DNA of 64,000 bases from Rhodococcus sp. ARC_M5. Lineage in GTDB: Bacteria; Actinomycetota; Actinomycetes; Mycobacteriales; Mycobacteriaceae. The notes under the pieces were generated by a model. The model was not told the origin of the DNA. It saw nothing but the letters and a program-made list of their open reading frames with translations, and ran no database searches. Below are positions 17,323 to 25,019 of the stretch, piece after piece. The stretch is taken from contig NZ_JALGQE010000022.1 in NCBI RefSeq assembly GCF_022810405.1, positions 1 to 64,000 of the forward strand. The letters run 5' to 3'. The position numbers and the translations under genes are program-made. The stretch's first letter is position 1, and the number at the start of each line of letters is the position of its first letter.

Positions 17323-18107
17323 CGAGCTGCACGCGCTTCCAGGATGGTGGTGATGGACTGGGCCGCCGCGACAACTTGGCCGGCGTGAACGATGTGTTCG
17401 TCGTCTGCGGACGATGAGTAGCGGAAGGCGGGGCCGGAGGAGCTGACCGAACCGAGCACGTGCCCTGCGGCGTCGAAGAACGGCGCGGCGATCGAGGCTG
17501 CACCGGTGTTTCGCTCGTTCGTCGAGGTTGCGTATCCGTTGGTGCGGATCTCGGCGAGGCGAGCGCGAAAGCGGGTCTCGTCGGCGTCCGGAGAATTGCT
17601 GCGCAGTTCCTGAAAGGCCTCCTCCGCGAACCGATCGGGGAGGAACGCCAGGATCGCTCGGCTCGATGCGCCCGAGTGCAACGCGTACTGAGGTCCGATC
17701 TCGACGACCATCTTCACCTCCTGAGGGCTCTCGTACTGATCGAGATAGACGCGTCGGTGGCCGACAAGCACCGAGAGCGTTGCGGTTTCGCGTGTGTTCG
17801 CCCGCAGCGCGCGAAGCACCGGAGCCGCGATGGACCGGACGTCGAGCTGGCTCCACGCCTTTGTACCGAGTCCGATGGCCGCCGGGCCGAGTGAATACGT
17901 CGACTCGCCCGCCACCGGCTGCACGATCGATCGTGATGCCAGCGATTGCAGAATGCGGTGCACCACAGCCTTGCTCAGGTCCAGTGTGCGGGCGATCTCG
18001 GACACGCCGAGCGCTCGATCGGATTGGGCGAAGGCGATGAGCACATCGGCAACTCGATCGGCCGACTCTGTGCCCGTCGACGTCTCCAGTACAGGCCTGT
18101 TGACCAT
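17319..18107 (-). CDS. IclR family transcriptional regulator
   Basis: A 262-residue IclR-type regulator. The N-terminal winged helix-turn-helix is 'VSEIARTLDLSKAVVHRILQ' (about residues 36-55). The C-terminal effector domain (about 80-250) includes 'LYLDQ'-type and 'ALHSGASSRAILAFL' segments, and 'GYATSTNERNTGAASIAAPFF', which forms part of the ligand pocket in the family. AAAGGTG precedes the ATG at 18107. It is divergent from the ABC importer, and palindromes C and D lie between them, so autoregulation with control of the importer is likely. The ligand is unknown. Confidence 0.9.
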   Translation of the reverse strand: MVNRPVLETSTGTESADRVADVLIAFAQSDRALGVSEIARTLDLSKAVVHRILQSLASRSIVQPVAGESTYSLGPAAIGLGTKAWSQLDVRSIAAPVLRALRANTRETATLSVLVGHRRVYLDQYESPQEVKMVVEIGPQYALHSGASSRAILAFLPDRFAEEAFQELRSNSPDADETRFRARLAEIRTNGYATSTNERNTGAASIAAPFFDAAGHVLGSVSSSGPAFRYSSSADDEHIVHAGQVVAAAQSITTILEARAAR

Positions 18108-18133
18108 AAGTGCACCTTTCGGGATACGCGGCC

Positions 18134-18150
18134 GTTCCGCTGGGCGAACC
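18134..18150. promoter_or_regulatory. candidate IclR operator, site C
   Basis: GTTCCG-N5-CGAACC, 27 bp before the iclR start. Its reverse complement shares GnTnCGCnCAnCGGAAC with sites A and D. Confidence 0.6.
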
Positions 18151-18241
18151 ATACCCGTAACAAGAAATTGACGGAAGAGCCTGTTCTGAGGCCGTGATGC
18201 GTGCCATACTCGAATCCAGCGAGATCAATCATCAATCTGAT

Positions 18242-18280
18242 GGTGCGCTCAGCGGAACGGTTGGTTCCGCCCAGTGGTTC
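18242..18280. promoter_or_regulatory. candidate tandem IclR operators, site D and degenerate copy
   Basis: GGTGCGCTCAGCGGAAC (18242-18258) matches site C at 13 or more of 17 positions in the same alignment. A second, looser copy (18264-18280) follows in direct contact. They lie 38-76 bp before the ABC importer start, where an activator or repressor of that operon would bind. Confidence 0.5.
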
Positions 18281-18317
18281 GACTCGGCGCCGATGGGCGC
18301 GGAAGGCAGATTCGACA

Positions 18318-19538
18318 ATGAAGAAGCTCGTAGGTGTGCTGACAGCCGTTGCAGTCGTGGGTGCGGCAGCATGTGGCTCCTCCACCGGTTCGGACGACTC
18401 CGGACCCATCAAGATCGGATCGGTTCACCCCACCACCGGAGCTCTGGCAGGTGTGGGCGGGCTGATGAACGACGGTGCGGCACTTGCCGTGGCCGATATC
18501 AATGCAGCCGGCGGCATTTCGTCCATGGACGGTCGGCAGTTGGAATTGGTGTCGGGCGACAGTCAGGGCAAAGCAGAGGTCGGACAGAGTGAGGCGCAGC
18601 GACTGATCGACGAGGGCGCGGTATCGCTCATCGGCACGTACCAGAGTGATGTCACGCAGAACGTCGCCTCGGTCGCCGAGCGATCCCGGGTGCCGCTCGT
18701 GATCGATGTGGCGGTGGACGACAAGATCCTCGACCAGGGATACCAATACTCCTTCCGCATGCAGCCGAATGCTTCCAGCATGGGAACCGATGGTGCCAAG
18801 GCCCTCGCCGCGATCGAGGAGCAGACCGGCCAGCCCATCGACCGCGTCTCCTACCTGCACATCGAAGGGTCCTTCGGCGACAGTGTCTTCGACGCATTCG
18901 AATCCGAGGCTGCGAACCAGGGAATCTCGTCGGTACAGGAAATCACCTACCCGGCAACCAATTTCTCCGACGCCACCACGCAGGTGCGTGAGGCCGCAGT
19001 GTCCAATCCCGACGTCATCGTCGCCACCGGCTACTACCCGGACGGACTGCTCATCGCACGCGCGGTGCAGCAGCTGAACTTGAACGTCAAGGGTGTCTAC
19101 GGAATTGCCAACGGCGCGTTCGACGACAGCTCGTTCCCCGGTGACGCAGGGGCCGCAGGCGACGGCGTGCTGAGCGCCAACTACCACTACGACGCCACCA
19201 GCGACCGCGTCACCGATATCCGCTCGCGGTTCGAGGCCGAATACGGGCGTCCCATGGAAACCGCGGCAATGCTGTCCTACCAGGCGGTAGAGGTCATCGC
19301 GGCGGGGCTGAACGACGGAGCATCGAGTGATCCGGAAGATCTGCGCGACGCCATCTCCGGTGTCTCGATCGAGGATCCGCTGCTCGCCTTCAGCGGACCG
19401 ATCGAGTTCGACGAAACCGGCCAGAACAAGAACGCCACCGTCATCGTCATGCAGGTTCGCGACGGAGCAGTCGCCCAGGTGTTCCCCGAGGAATTCGCCA
19501 CGGACGCAATCGAGTTCCCCGTAGGAGCCGGCCAGTGA
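18318..19538 (+). CDS. livJ: ABC transporter substrate-binding lipoprotein, Liv type
   Basis: A 406-residue type I periplasmic-binding protein of the leucine/isoleucine/valine-amide-urea family. An N-terminal signal ends in the lipobox 'VVGAAAC', so it is anchored to the outer face of the membrane. The mature part starts 'GPIKIGSVHPTTGALAGVG', the ligand-binding loop of the family, followed by 'INAAGGISSMDGRQLELV'. The first ATG with good fit is 18318; the frame reaching 18201 crosses the operator region. Five transporter genes follow with overlaps (GTGA, ATGA). Ligands of such systems range from amino acids to aromatic acids; the ligand here is not known. Confidence 0.9.
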   Translation: MKKLVGVLTAVAVVGAAACGSSTGSDDSGPIKIGSVHPTTGALAGVGGLMNDGAALAVADINAAGGISSMDGRQLELVSGDSQGKAEVGQSEAQRLIDEGAVSLIGTYQSDVTQNVASVAERSRVPLVIDVAVDDKILDQGYQYSFRMQPNASSMGTDGAKALAAIEEQTGQPIDRVSYLHIEGSFGDSVFDAFESEAANQGISSVQEITYPATNFSDATTQVREAAVSNPDVIVATGYYPDGLLIARAVQQLNLNVKGVYGIANGAFDDSSFPGDAGAAGDGVLSANYHYDATSDRVTDIRSRFEAEYGRPMETAAMLSYQAVEVIAAGLNDGASSDPEDLRDAISGVSIEDPLLAFSGPIEFDETGQNKNATVIVMQVRDGAVAQVFPEEFATDAIEFPVGAGQ

Positions 19539-20524
19539 CGGCCGCTACCTCGACTGCGGAGAAAACGGGAAAGAAGAGTCTCTCCGGGCTGAACCCCGGC
19601 ATCCCGGTCGCAGCAGCGATCGTCGTCATCATGGCGGTGATCTATCTCGTCGGCGGAAAAGATCAGGGCCTGGTCACGCAGTCGGTAGTCTCCGGACTTC
19701 TCCTCGGTGGTGTGTACGCACTGATCTCCGTCGGACTGACCCTCATCTTCGGTGTTCTCGGCATCGTGAACTTCGCCCAGGGCGCGATGCTGACGATGGC
19801 GATGTACATCGTGTACGCGCTGTCCAACGCAGGTCTGCCGGTCTATCTCGCGACACTGCTGGCGGTTCCGGTGATGTTCCTGTTCGGCATGGTCGTTCAG
19901 GCAACACTGCTGACGAAACTGACCGTCAGTGGCAGCCACGACGGGCCGCTCCTGGTCACCCTCGGTCTGTCACTGCTGATCATCAACGTGCTGCTGATGA
20001 TCTTCGGTGGGCGACCGCAATCGGTGCAGGCTCCGATCGACGGTTCCCTCGACGTACTCGGCGCCGTCGCGGCGTGGCCACGCGTGATCGCGTTCATAGG
20101 GGCTGCATTGGTGGCCGTCGCGCTCACCGCAGTGCTGAAGCGGACGCCGCTCGGATTGTCCATTCGCGCAGTCGCATCCAATTCCGAGGGAGCCAAACTG
20201 GTCGGCGTCGACATCGGGCGGGTCTATGCGCTCACCTTCGGTATCGGCGCGGCCTGCGTCGCGGTCGCCGGCGGATTGATGACGCCGTTCACCAGCCTGA
20301 CGCCGTCGGTCGGAGAGCAATTCACCATCCTGGCGTTCGTCATCGTGGTTCTCGGTGGACTCGGAAGTGTCGTCGGAGCCATGGTCGGTGGCCTTGTCAT
20401 CGGCCTGGTGCAGACCGTCGGCGCGCTGTACCTCCCCGGAACAGGCTCGCTGATCCTGGTATTCGCGGTGTTCGTTCTCGTCCTGTTTCTCAAGCCAGAA
20501 GGATTGTACGGAGCGCGCCGATGA
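19535..20524 (+). CDS. livH: branched-chain-type ABC permease, LivH-like
   Basis: A 329-residue permease with eight to nine helices. It carries 'GLLLGGVYALISVGLTLIFGVLGIVNFAQGA', the LivH signature, read here as G-G-V-Y-A-L and N-F-A-Q-G. The cytoplasmic loop 'RAVASNSEGAKLVGVD' is the coupling (EAA-like) segment. The GTG start overlaps the previous stop (GTGA). It forms the pore with the next gene product. Confidence 0.92.
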   Translation: MTAATSTAEKTGKKSLSGLNPGIPVAAAIVVIMAVIYLVGGKDQGLVTQSVVSGLLLGGVYALISVGLTLIFGVLGIVNFAQGAMLTMAMYIVYALSNAGLPVYLATLLAVPVMFLFGMVVQATLLTKLTVSGSHDGPLLVTLGLSLLIINVLLMIFGGRPQSVQAPIDGSLDVLGAVAAWPRVIAFIGAALVAVALTAVLKRTPLGLSIRAVASNSEGAKLVGVDIGRVYALTFGIGAACVAVAGGLMTPFTSLTPSVGEQFTILAFVIVVLGGLGSVVGAMVGGLVIGLVQTVGALYLPGTGSLILVFAVFVLVLFLKPEGLYGARR

Positions 20525-21564
20525 CAACGACAGCTGCTGCACCCAGCGCGGTGCACGACGACCCACGACTGAAAGACACCTGGCTCCGTCGCCAGTTGAT
20601 CACGCTCGCAATCGGATTCGTCGTGGTGGCGGCATTGCCACTGATTCTCGGTGAGCAGGCGCAGACGGTCGCCGTCCGCACCCTGATCTTCGCGCTGATG
20701 GCCGTGGCGTGGAACATCATGAGTGGTTTCGGCGGGATGTTCAGTTTCGGCCACGCCGCCTTCTTCGGAATCGGTGCGTACACCGGCGCGTATCTTCTGG
20801 TCGACCACGGTATATCGCCGTGGATCTCGATGATCATCGCGGCGACTCTCTCGGCCGTGGTGGGAACGCTCATCGCTTATCTGTGCCTGCGCTACCGGCT
20901 CGCCGGGTCCTACTTCGCGTTGGCCACGTTCGCTTTTGCGCAGATGTTCCTGCTGCTGGTGCAGAACCTGGAGGTGTTCAACAAGACCGAGGGCTTCAAT
21001 GTACCCATCCTGCCGCGTGATTCGTGGTGGATGCTGCAGTTCGAGAAGGGCAGCCCCAACTACGTCTGGATCCCGCTGGTCATCCTGACCCTCGCGGTTC
21101 TCGGCACCATCTTCTACACCCGTTCCCGAGCAGGGCAATTCGTCCAGGCCACCCGCGACGACGAAACTGCCGCAGCCTCGCTCGGTATCGACACGATGAA
21201 GTATCGGTTGATCGCCGTTGCTGCGAGTTGTGCGCTGACCGCCGTCGCCGGCGTCTACTACACGCAGTACTACTTCTTCGTGGGCCCGGAACAGGCCTTC
21301 GGTTCGGCCGTTTCCGTCGAAGCGATCGTGCCGGCCGTCATCGGCGGCATCGGAACGATCTGGGGGCCGGTCATCGGTGCAGCCGTGATCGGGCCGTTGT
21401 CGGAGTTGATCAATCAACTGCTGAGAAACCCACCTGCCTTCCTCGAATTCCTGCAAGGGACAATTGGATTGGACGTTGCCGCGTACTCGGTGATTCTGAT
21501 TGCGATCGTGATCTTCCTGCCCAAGGGAATCTTCGGGACGATCCGTGAGAGGTGGAACCGATGA
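20521..21564 (+). CDS. livM: branched-chain-type ABC permease, LivM-like
   Basis: A 347-residue permease. 'GFGGMFSFGHAAFFGIGAY' (the LivM-type N-terminal motif) and the coupling loop 'QATRDDETAAASLGIDTMKY' are present, with about ten helices. The ATG at 20521 overlaps the livH stop (ATGA); the longer frame to 20074 is antisense-like reading within livH and is rejected. Its stop overlaps the next ATG. Confidence 0.92.
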   Translation: MTTTAAAPSAVHDDPRLKDTWLRRQLITLAIGFVVVAALPLILGEQAQTVAVRTLIFALMAVAWNIMSGFGGMFSFGHAAFFGIGAYTGAYLLVDHGISPWISMIIAATLSAVVGTLIAYLCLRYRLAGSYFALATFAFAQMFLLLVQNLEVFNKTEGFNVPILPRDSWWMLQFEKGSPNYVWIPLVILTLAVLGTIFYTRSRAGQFVQATRDDETAAASLGIDTMKYRLIAVAASCALTAVAGVYYTQYYFFVGPEQAFGSAVSVEAIVPAVIGGIGTIWGPVIGAAVIGPLSELINQLLRNPPAFLEFLQGTIGLDVAAYSVILIAIVIFLPKGIFGTIRERWNR

Positions 21565-22283
21565 GTTTGTTGACCATCGAGAACCTGAGCAAGTCCTTCT
21601 CTGGCATCCACGCGGTGCGCGAGGTCAGCCTCGATGTACCCGAGCACGAATTCCTCGGCATCATCGGTCCCAACGGGGCAGGAAAGACGACCCTGTTCTC
21701 CCTGCTGTCGGGTGAGCAGCCCCCGACAGCAGGCCGAGTGATCTTCGACGGAACGGACATCACCGGATGGCCTGCGAGCAAGATCGCGCGCGCCGGGCTG
21801 GTGCGGACGTTCCAGTTGATGCGCCCCTTCGACTCGATGTCGGTGCTCGAGAACGTCACCATCGCCGCATTGTCGAAGCGCAAGTCGCGTAAGGATGCCC
21901 GGCGGCATGCCCTCGAAGTTCTGGACCGCGTCCAGCTGTCCGACCAGGTCGGCGGCAAGGTCTCGACCATGTCGACGGCAGGCCTCAAACGACTCGAACT
22001 CGCGCGCGCACTGGCCATGGAACCGCGCGTGGTACTCCTCGACGAGGTACTCGCCGGGCTCGTTCCAGCCGAGCGGGCACCGATGATCGAACTGCTGCGC
22101 ACGGTGCATCAGCAAGGTCAGACGGTGATGTTCGTCGAGCACATCATGGCGGCGGTGATGGCCCTGTCCGAGCGTCTGGTGGTCATGCACGAGGGTGCAG
22201 TGCTCACCTCGGGCGACCCACGCACGGTCGTTGCCGACGACCGCGTCGTCGAGGCATACCTCGGAGAGGAGAAGACTGCATGA
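21561..22283 (+). CDS. livG: ABC transporter ATPase, LivG-like
   Basis: A 240-residue ATPase. Walker A 'GPNGAGKTTLF' is near residue 38; the signature helix reads 'STMSTAGLKRLELARAL', with M-S-T-A-G replacing the usual L-S-x-G-x, and Walker B is 'PRVVLLDEVLAGL', where V replaces the usual P after DE. The H-loop is 'MFVEHIM'. These match the LivG subgroup, which differs from canonical ABC ATPases in the same places. Coupled by ATGA to both neighbours. Confidence 0.9.
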   Translation: MSLLTIENLSKSFSGIHAVREVSLDVPEHEFLGIIGPNGAGKTTLFSLLSGEQPPTAGRVIFDGTDITGWPASKIARAGLVRTFQLMRPFDSMSVLENVTIAALSKRKSRKDARRHALEVLDRVQLSDQVGGKVSTMSTAGLKRLELARALAMEPRVVLLDEVLAGLVPAERAPMIELLRTVHQQGQTVMFVEHIMAAVMALSERLVVMHEGAVLTSGDPRTVVADDRVVEAYLGEEKTA

Positions 22284-22984
22284 TGCTCGAAATCGACAAC
22301 CTGCACGCCGGATACCGTCGGCTCGAGATCCTGCACGGGTTGACCCTGTCGGTCGACCGGCACGAGATCGTCTCCCTGATCGGCGCGAACGGTGCGGGCA
22401 AGACGACAACGCTGCGTGCGCTGTCCGGCCTGGTGTCCACGTCCGGCGGCAGAATCATGTTGGACGGCACTGCAATCCATGGGATGCGCGCGGACCGGAT
22501 CGTGCGAGCCGGGCTGGTGCACGTCGCCCAGGATCGGGCTTTGTTCGGCAGCCTCACCGTGGCCGACAACCTGGAGATGGGCGCATACACCCAGAAACGC
22601 AGCGGCGTGAAGGAATCACTCGACCAGGTCTACGCCCTGTTCCCGATTCTCGCCGAACGACGAGAACAGCGGGCCGACACGATGTCCGGCGGTCAACAGC
22701 AGATGCTCGCCATCGGGCGCGCCATGATGTCGAAGCCGCGGGTACTGACACTCGACGAACCGTCCGTCGGACTCGCTCCCAAGCTGGCAGCTCAAGTCCT
22801 CGACGCGATCGTACGTATCCGTGATTCGGGTGTGACCGTGCTGATCGTCGAACAGAACGCCGCGCAGGCACTCGCCATCTCCGATCGGGCATACGTCATC
22901 GAAAGCGGGTCGATCGTGCTGACCGGCACCGGACCCGAACTGGCACACGACGAGCGAGTCAAAGCTGCCTACCTCGGCATTTAG
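22280..22984 (+). CDS. livF: ABC transporter ATPase, LivF-like
   Basis: A 234-residue ATPase, last of the importer genes. Walker A 'GANGAGKTTTLRAL', signature 'DTMSGGQQQMLAIGRAM', Walker B 'PRVLTLDEPSVGL' and the 'IVEQNAAQAL' H-loop region (Q where most ATPases have H, as normal in LivF) are all visible. Two ATGs (22280, 22283) are possible; the first overlaps the livG stop. Thirteen bases separate it from the racemase-family gene, so the catabolic genes are in the same transcript. Confidence 0.92.
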   Translation: MMLEIDNLHAGYRRLEILHGLTLSVDRHEIVSLIGANGAGKTTTLRALSGLVSTSGGRIMLDGTAIHGMRADRIVRAGLVHVAQDRALFGSLTVADNLEMGAYTQKRSGVKESLDQVYALFPILAERREQRADTMSGGQQQMLAIGRAMMSKPRVLTLDEPSVGLAPKLAAQVLDAIVRIRDSGVTVLIVEQNAAQALAISDRAYVIESGSIVLTGTGPELAHDERVKAAYLGI

Positions 22985-22997
22985 GAGTCCATCTCAC

Positions 22998-23630
22998 ATG
23001 CACCTCTTGGCTTTCACCCCGATCGACGTCGACGCGGCAGAACTGCGGCGCCGGCAGGATCGGTACGATCACCTTTCACCCGCGGGGATCACCGTCGAGC
23101 TCCGCAACATCGGGCCCGATGCGCCGAGCGCACTGGATACCGAACTCGACGTCAGACGGTCGGAAGACGTGCTGTCGCAGGTCTTCCACTCCGTGCGCGA
23201 CACGCACGCCGACGGGTTCCTGCCCGACTGCGTGCTCGACCCCTGTGCCGAGGAAGCGGATTCGTTCGCGCGGCCGCTCTACGGCCTCACGCGGCTGACG
23301 GCGTCGTTCTATGCCTCCCAGGGACATCGGATCGGTGCGTTGGCGAGGAACGACGCCATCGCCGCAGAACTGGACCGCCGACTCGGGTTCTACGGGATAG
23401 TCGCCGAGGCCACCGAGGTGCTCGGGCTCGGTGTGCACGACATCGTAGACGCCGGAGCCTGGGGTAGAGCGGTCTCGGAACACGCGCGCAAACTCCGGTG
23501 CACCATCGCCGTCAATGCCTGCTCTGCAGTCGATCTCGTCGATCCACCGACGTCACCACAGGTCGTCGATCCGACGGCTACGGCGCTGCGGCTGCTGGGT
23601 CTGCGTTCCGATCTGCAGGTCCCCGCATGA
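22998..23630 (+). CDS. Asp/Glu/hydantoin racemase superfamily protein
   Basis: A 210-residue protein of the Asp/Glu racemase-like superfamily, which also covers hydantoin racemase, maleate isomerase and arylmalonate decarboxylase. The two catalytic cysteines of the superfamily appear as C74/C79 ('LPDCVLDPCAEEA', either could serve) and C175 ('IAVNACSAVDL'). The N-terminus is 'LLAFTPIDVDAAELRRRQ', odd for the family, which usually starts with a short 'I-x-x-I-N-P' strand. Its exact reaction cannot be read; between an importer and an amidohydrolase, isomerisation or racemisation of a ring-opened intermediate fits. Its stop overlaps the following ATG. Confidence 0.75.
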   Translation: MHLLAFTPIDVDAAELRRRQDRYDHLSPAGITVELRNIGPDAPSALDTELDVRRSEDVLSQVFHSVRDTHADGFLPDCVLDPCAEEADSFARPLYGLTRLTASFYASQGHRIGALARNDAIAAELDRRLGFYGIVAEATEVLGLGVHDIVDAGAWGRAVSEHARKLRCTIAVNACSAVDLVDPPTSPQVVDPTATALRLLGLRSDLQVPA

Positions 23631-25000
23631 GCGAGGACGGCCCCGACCTGGTGGTGGCAGGCGCGGGCGGCGGACTCGTTGCTGCTCTGCGTGCGGCCCA
23701 GCTCGGGCTCGACGTGCTTGTGGTCGAGGCCAGCACGCACTTCAAGCGGGGCAACAACACGGCAATGTCCACGGCCATGATCCCCGGTGCCGGTTCACGG
23801 TGGCAGCGGGAGGCCGGAATCGAGGATTCGCCGCAGCAGTTTCTGGACGATGTCTTGCGCAAAACGAAGGGTAGTGCCGATCTTCGGCTGGCGTCCACCC
23901 TGGCCGATGTCAGTGCGCCGCTGGTGGAATGGCTCGCAGATCACGTCGAGCTGCCGCTCACGCTCGTCACCGATTTCGCGTACCCGGGTCACTCGCAATT
24001 GCGTTGCCACACAGTCGAAGGCCGCCACGGCAGCGCGATGCTCGAGCACCTCGCCCGAGCGGTCGCGGACGAGCCGCGGATCGACATGTTGACTCCCGCC
24101 CGCCTGACCGACGTGTCCGTCGACACCGCCGGGGCTGTCGACGGGGTGAGCATCACGATGCCCGACGGTAGCGTCGATGTCGTTCCCACCCGCGCAGTTC
24201 TGTTGGCCACCAACGGTTACGGTGCCAATACGGACATGGTGGCACAGTACGTGCCGGAGATATCCGCGGCGCGCTATCACGGCAGTGAGCACTCCAACGG
24301 GGATGCGCTGGCCATCGGACGTCGTCTCGGTGCCGACTCGGCATACCTCGATGCCTACCAGGGGCACGCGGCACTGTCGAAGCAGGCGACGACGCTCGTC
24401 GGATGGGCGACGGTGATGCACGGCGGCGTCGTGCTCGACTCGACCGGTCGCCGGTTCGGTGACGAGACGACCGGCTACTCCGAATACGCGGCCACTCTGG
24501 CCGCCAGGCCCGGCTCCGAGGGCTGGGTTGTCATCGACCGCGAGATCTACGACAAGTGTTTGTCGTTCAAAGACTTCCAGCAGACGGTCGAGTCGGGTGC
24601 TGCAATATGGGCCGACGATGCGGAGAGTCTTGCTGCCGCTACCGGGCTTCCACCTGCCACAGTGGCGGAGGAACTCGCCGCTGTGGAAAGCTATGCGCGG
24701 GGAGAGGCGTCGGATCCGTTCGGCCGCAACTCTTTCGAGCACACGCTTGCCGGGCCGTACGCCGCCATCAAGATCGTGCCCGCGTTGTTCCACACCCAGG
24801 GTGGGCTCGTCGTGGACGAGAACGCACGTGTTCTCCGCACCGACGGTTCCGCCATCACCGGTCTGTTCGCCTCGGGCGGTGCCGCGATGGGCATCTCCGG
24901 CCACGGTGCGGCCGGGTATCTGGCAGGCAACGGATTGCTCCCTGCTCTCGGACTCGCTTACCTCGCGGCAAGCTCACTCCGATCAACTGCACTCTTGTGA
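23627..25000 (+). CDS. FAD-dependent oxidoreductase, fumarate reductase/KstD-like
   Basis: A 457-residue flavoprotein of the FAD_binding_2 family. The dinucleotide motif is 'DLVVAGAGGGLVAALRAAQLG', residues 7-27 in part, followed by an acidic strand end 'VVEAS'. 'VLLATNGYGAN' and the C-terminal 'TQGGLVVDENARVLRTDGSAITGLFASGGAA' with 'GISGHGAAGYLAGNGL' are typical of flavoprotein fumarate reductase, 3-ketosteroid dehydrogenase and tricarballylate dehydrogenase. It probably removes or adds hydrogen at a C-C bond next to a carboxyl or carbonyl. ATGA coupling with the racemase-family gene. Confidence 0.85.
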   Translation: MSEDGPDLVVAGAGGGLVAALRAAQLGLDVLVVEASTHFKRGNNTAMSTAMIPGAGSRWQREAGIEDSPQQFLDDVLRKTKGSADLRLASTLADVSAPLVEWLADHVELPLTLVTDFAYPGHSQLRCHTVEGRHGSAMLEHLARAVADEPRIDMLTPARLTDVSVDTAGAVDGVSITMPDGSVDVVPTRAVLLATNGYGANTDMVAQYVPEISAARYHGSEHSNGDALAIGRRLGADSAYLDAYQGHAALSKQATTLVGWATVMHGGVVLDSTGRRFGDETTGYSEYAATLAARPGSEGWVVIDREIYDKCLSFKDFQQTVESGAAIWADDAESLAAATGLPPATVAEELAAVESYARGEASDPFGRNSFEHTLAGPYAAIKIVPALFHTQGGLVVDENARVLRTDGSAITGLFASGGAAMGISGHGAAGYLAGNGLLPALGLAYLAASSLRSTALL

Positions 25001-25019
25001 AAAAATCGAAAGGACAACC

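Noticed and set aside
16495-18228. 577-codon fusion of regulator and CitE-like lyase
   Set aside because: The frame reads through the iclR gene in the wrong phase; a clear ATG with ATGA coupling at 17322 starts the lyase.
20224-21456. 410-codon minus-strand frame opposite livH/livM
   Set aside because: It is opposite two certain permease genes, with low-complexity translation.
18318-22984. Assignment of the importer to branched-chain amino acids
   Set aside because: The Liv-type family is clear, but members carry many ligands and the catabolic context argues against plain amino-acid uptake.
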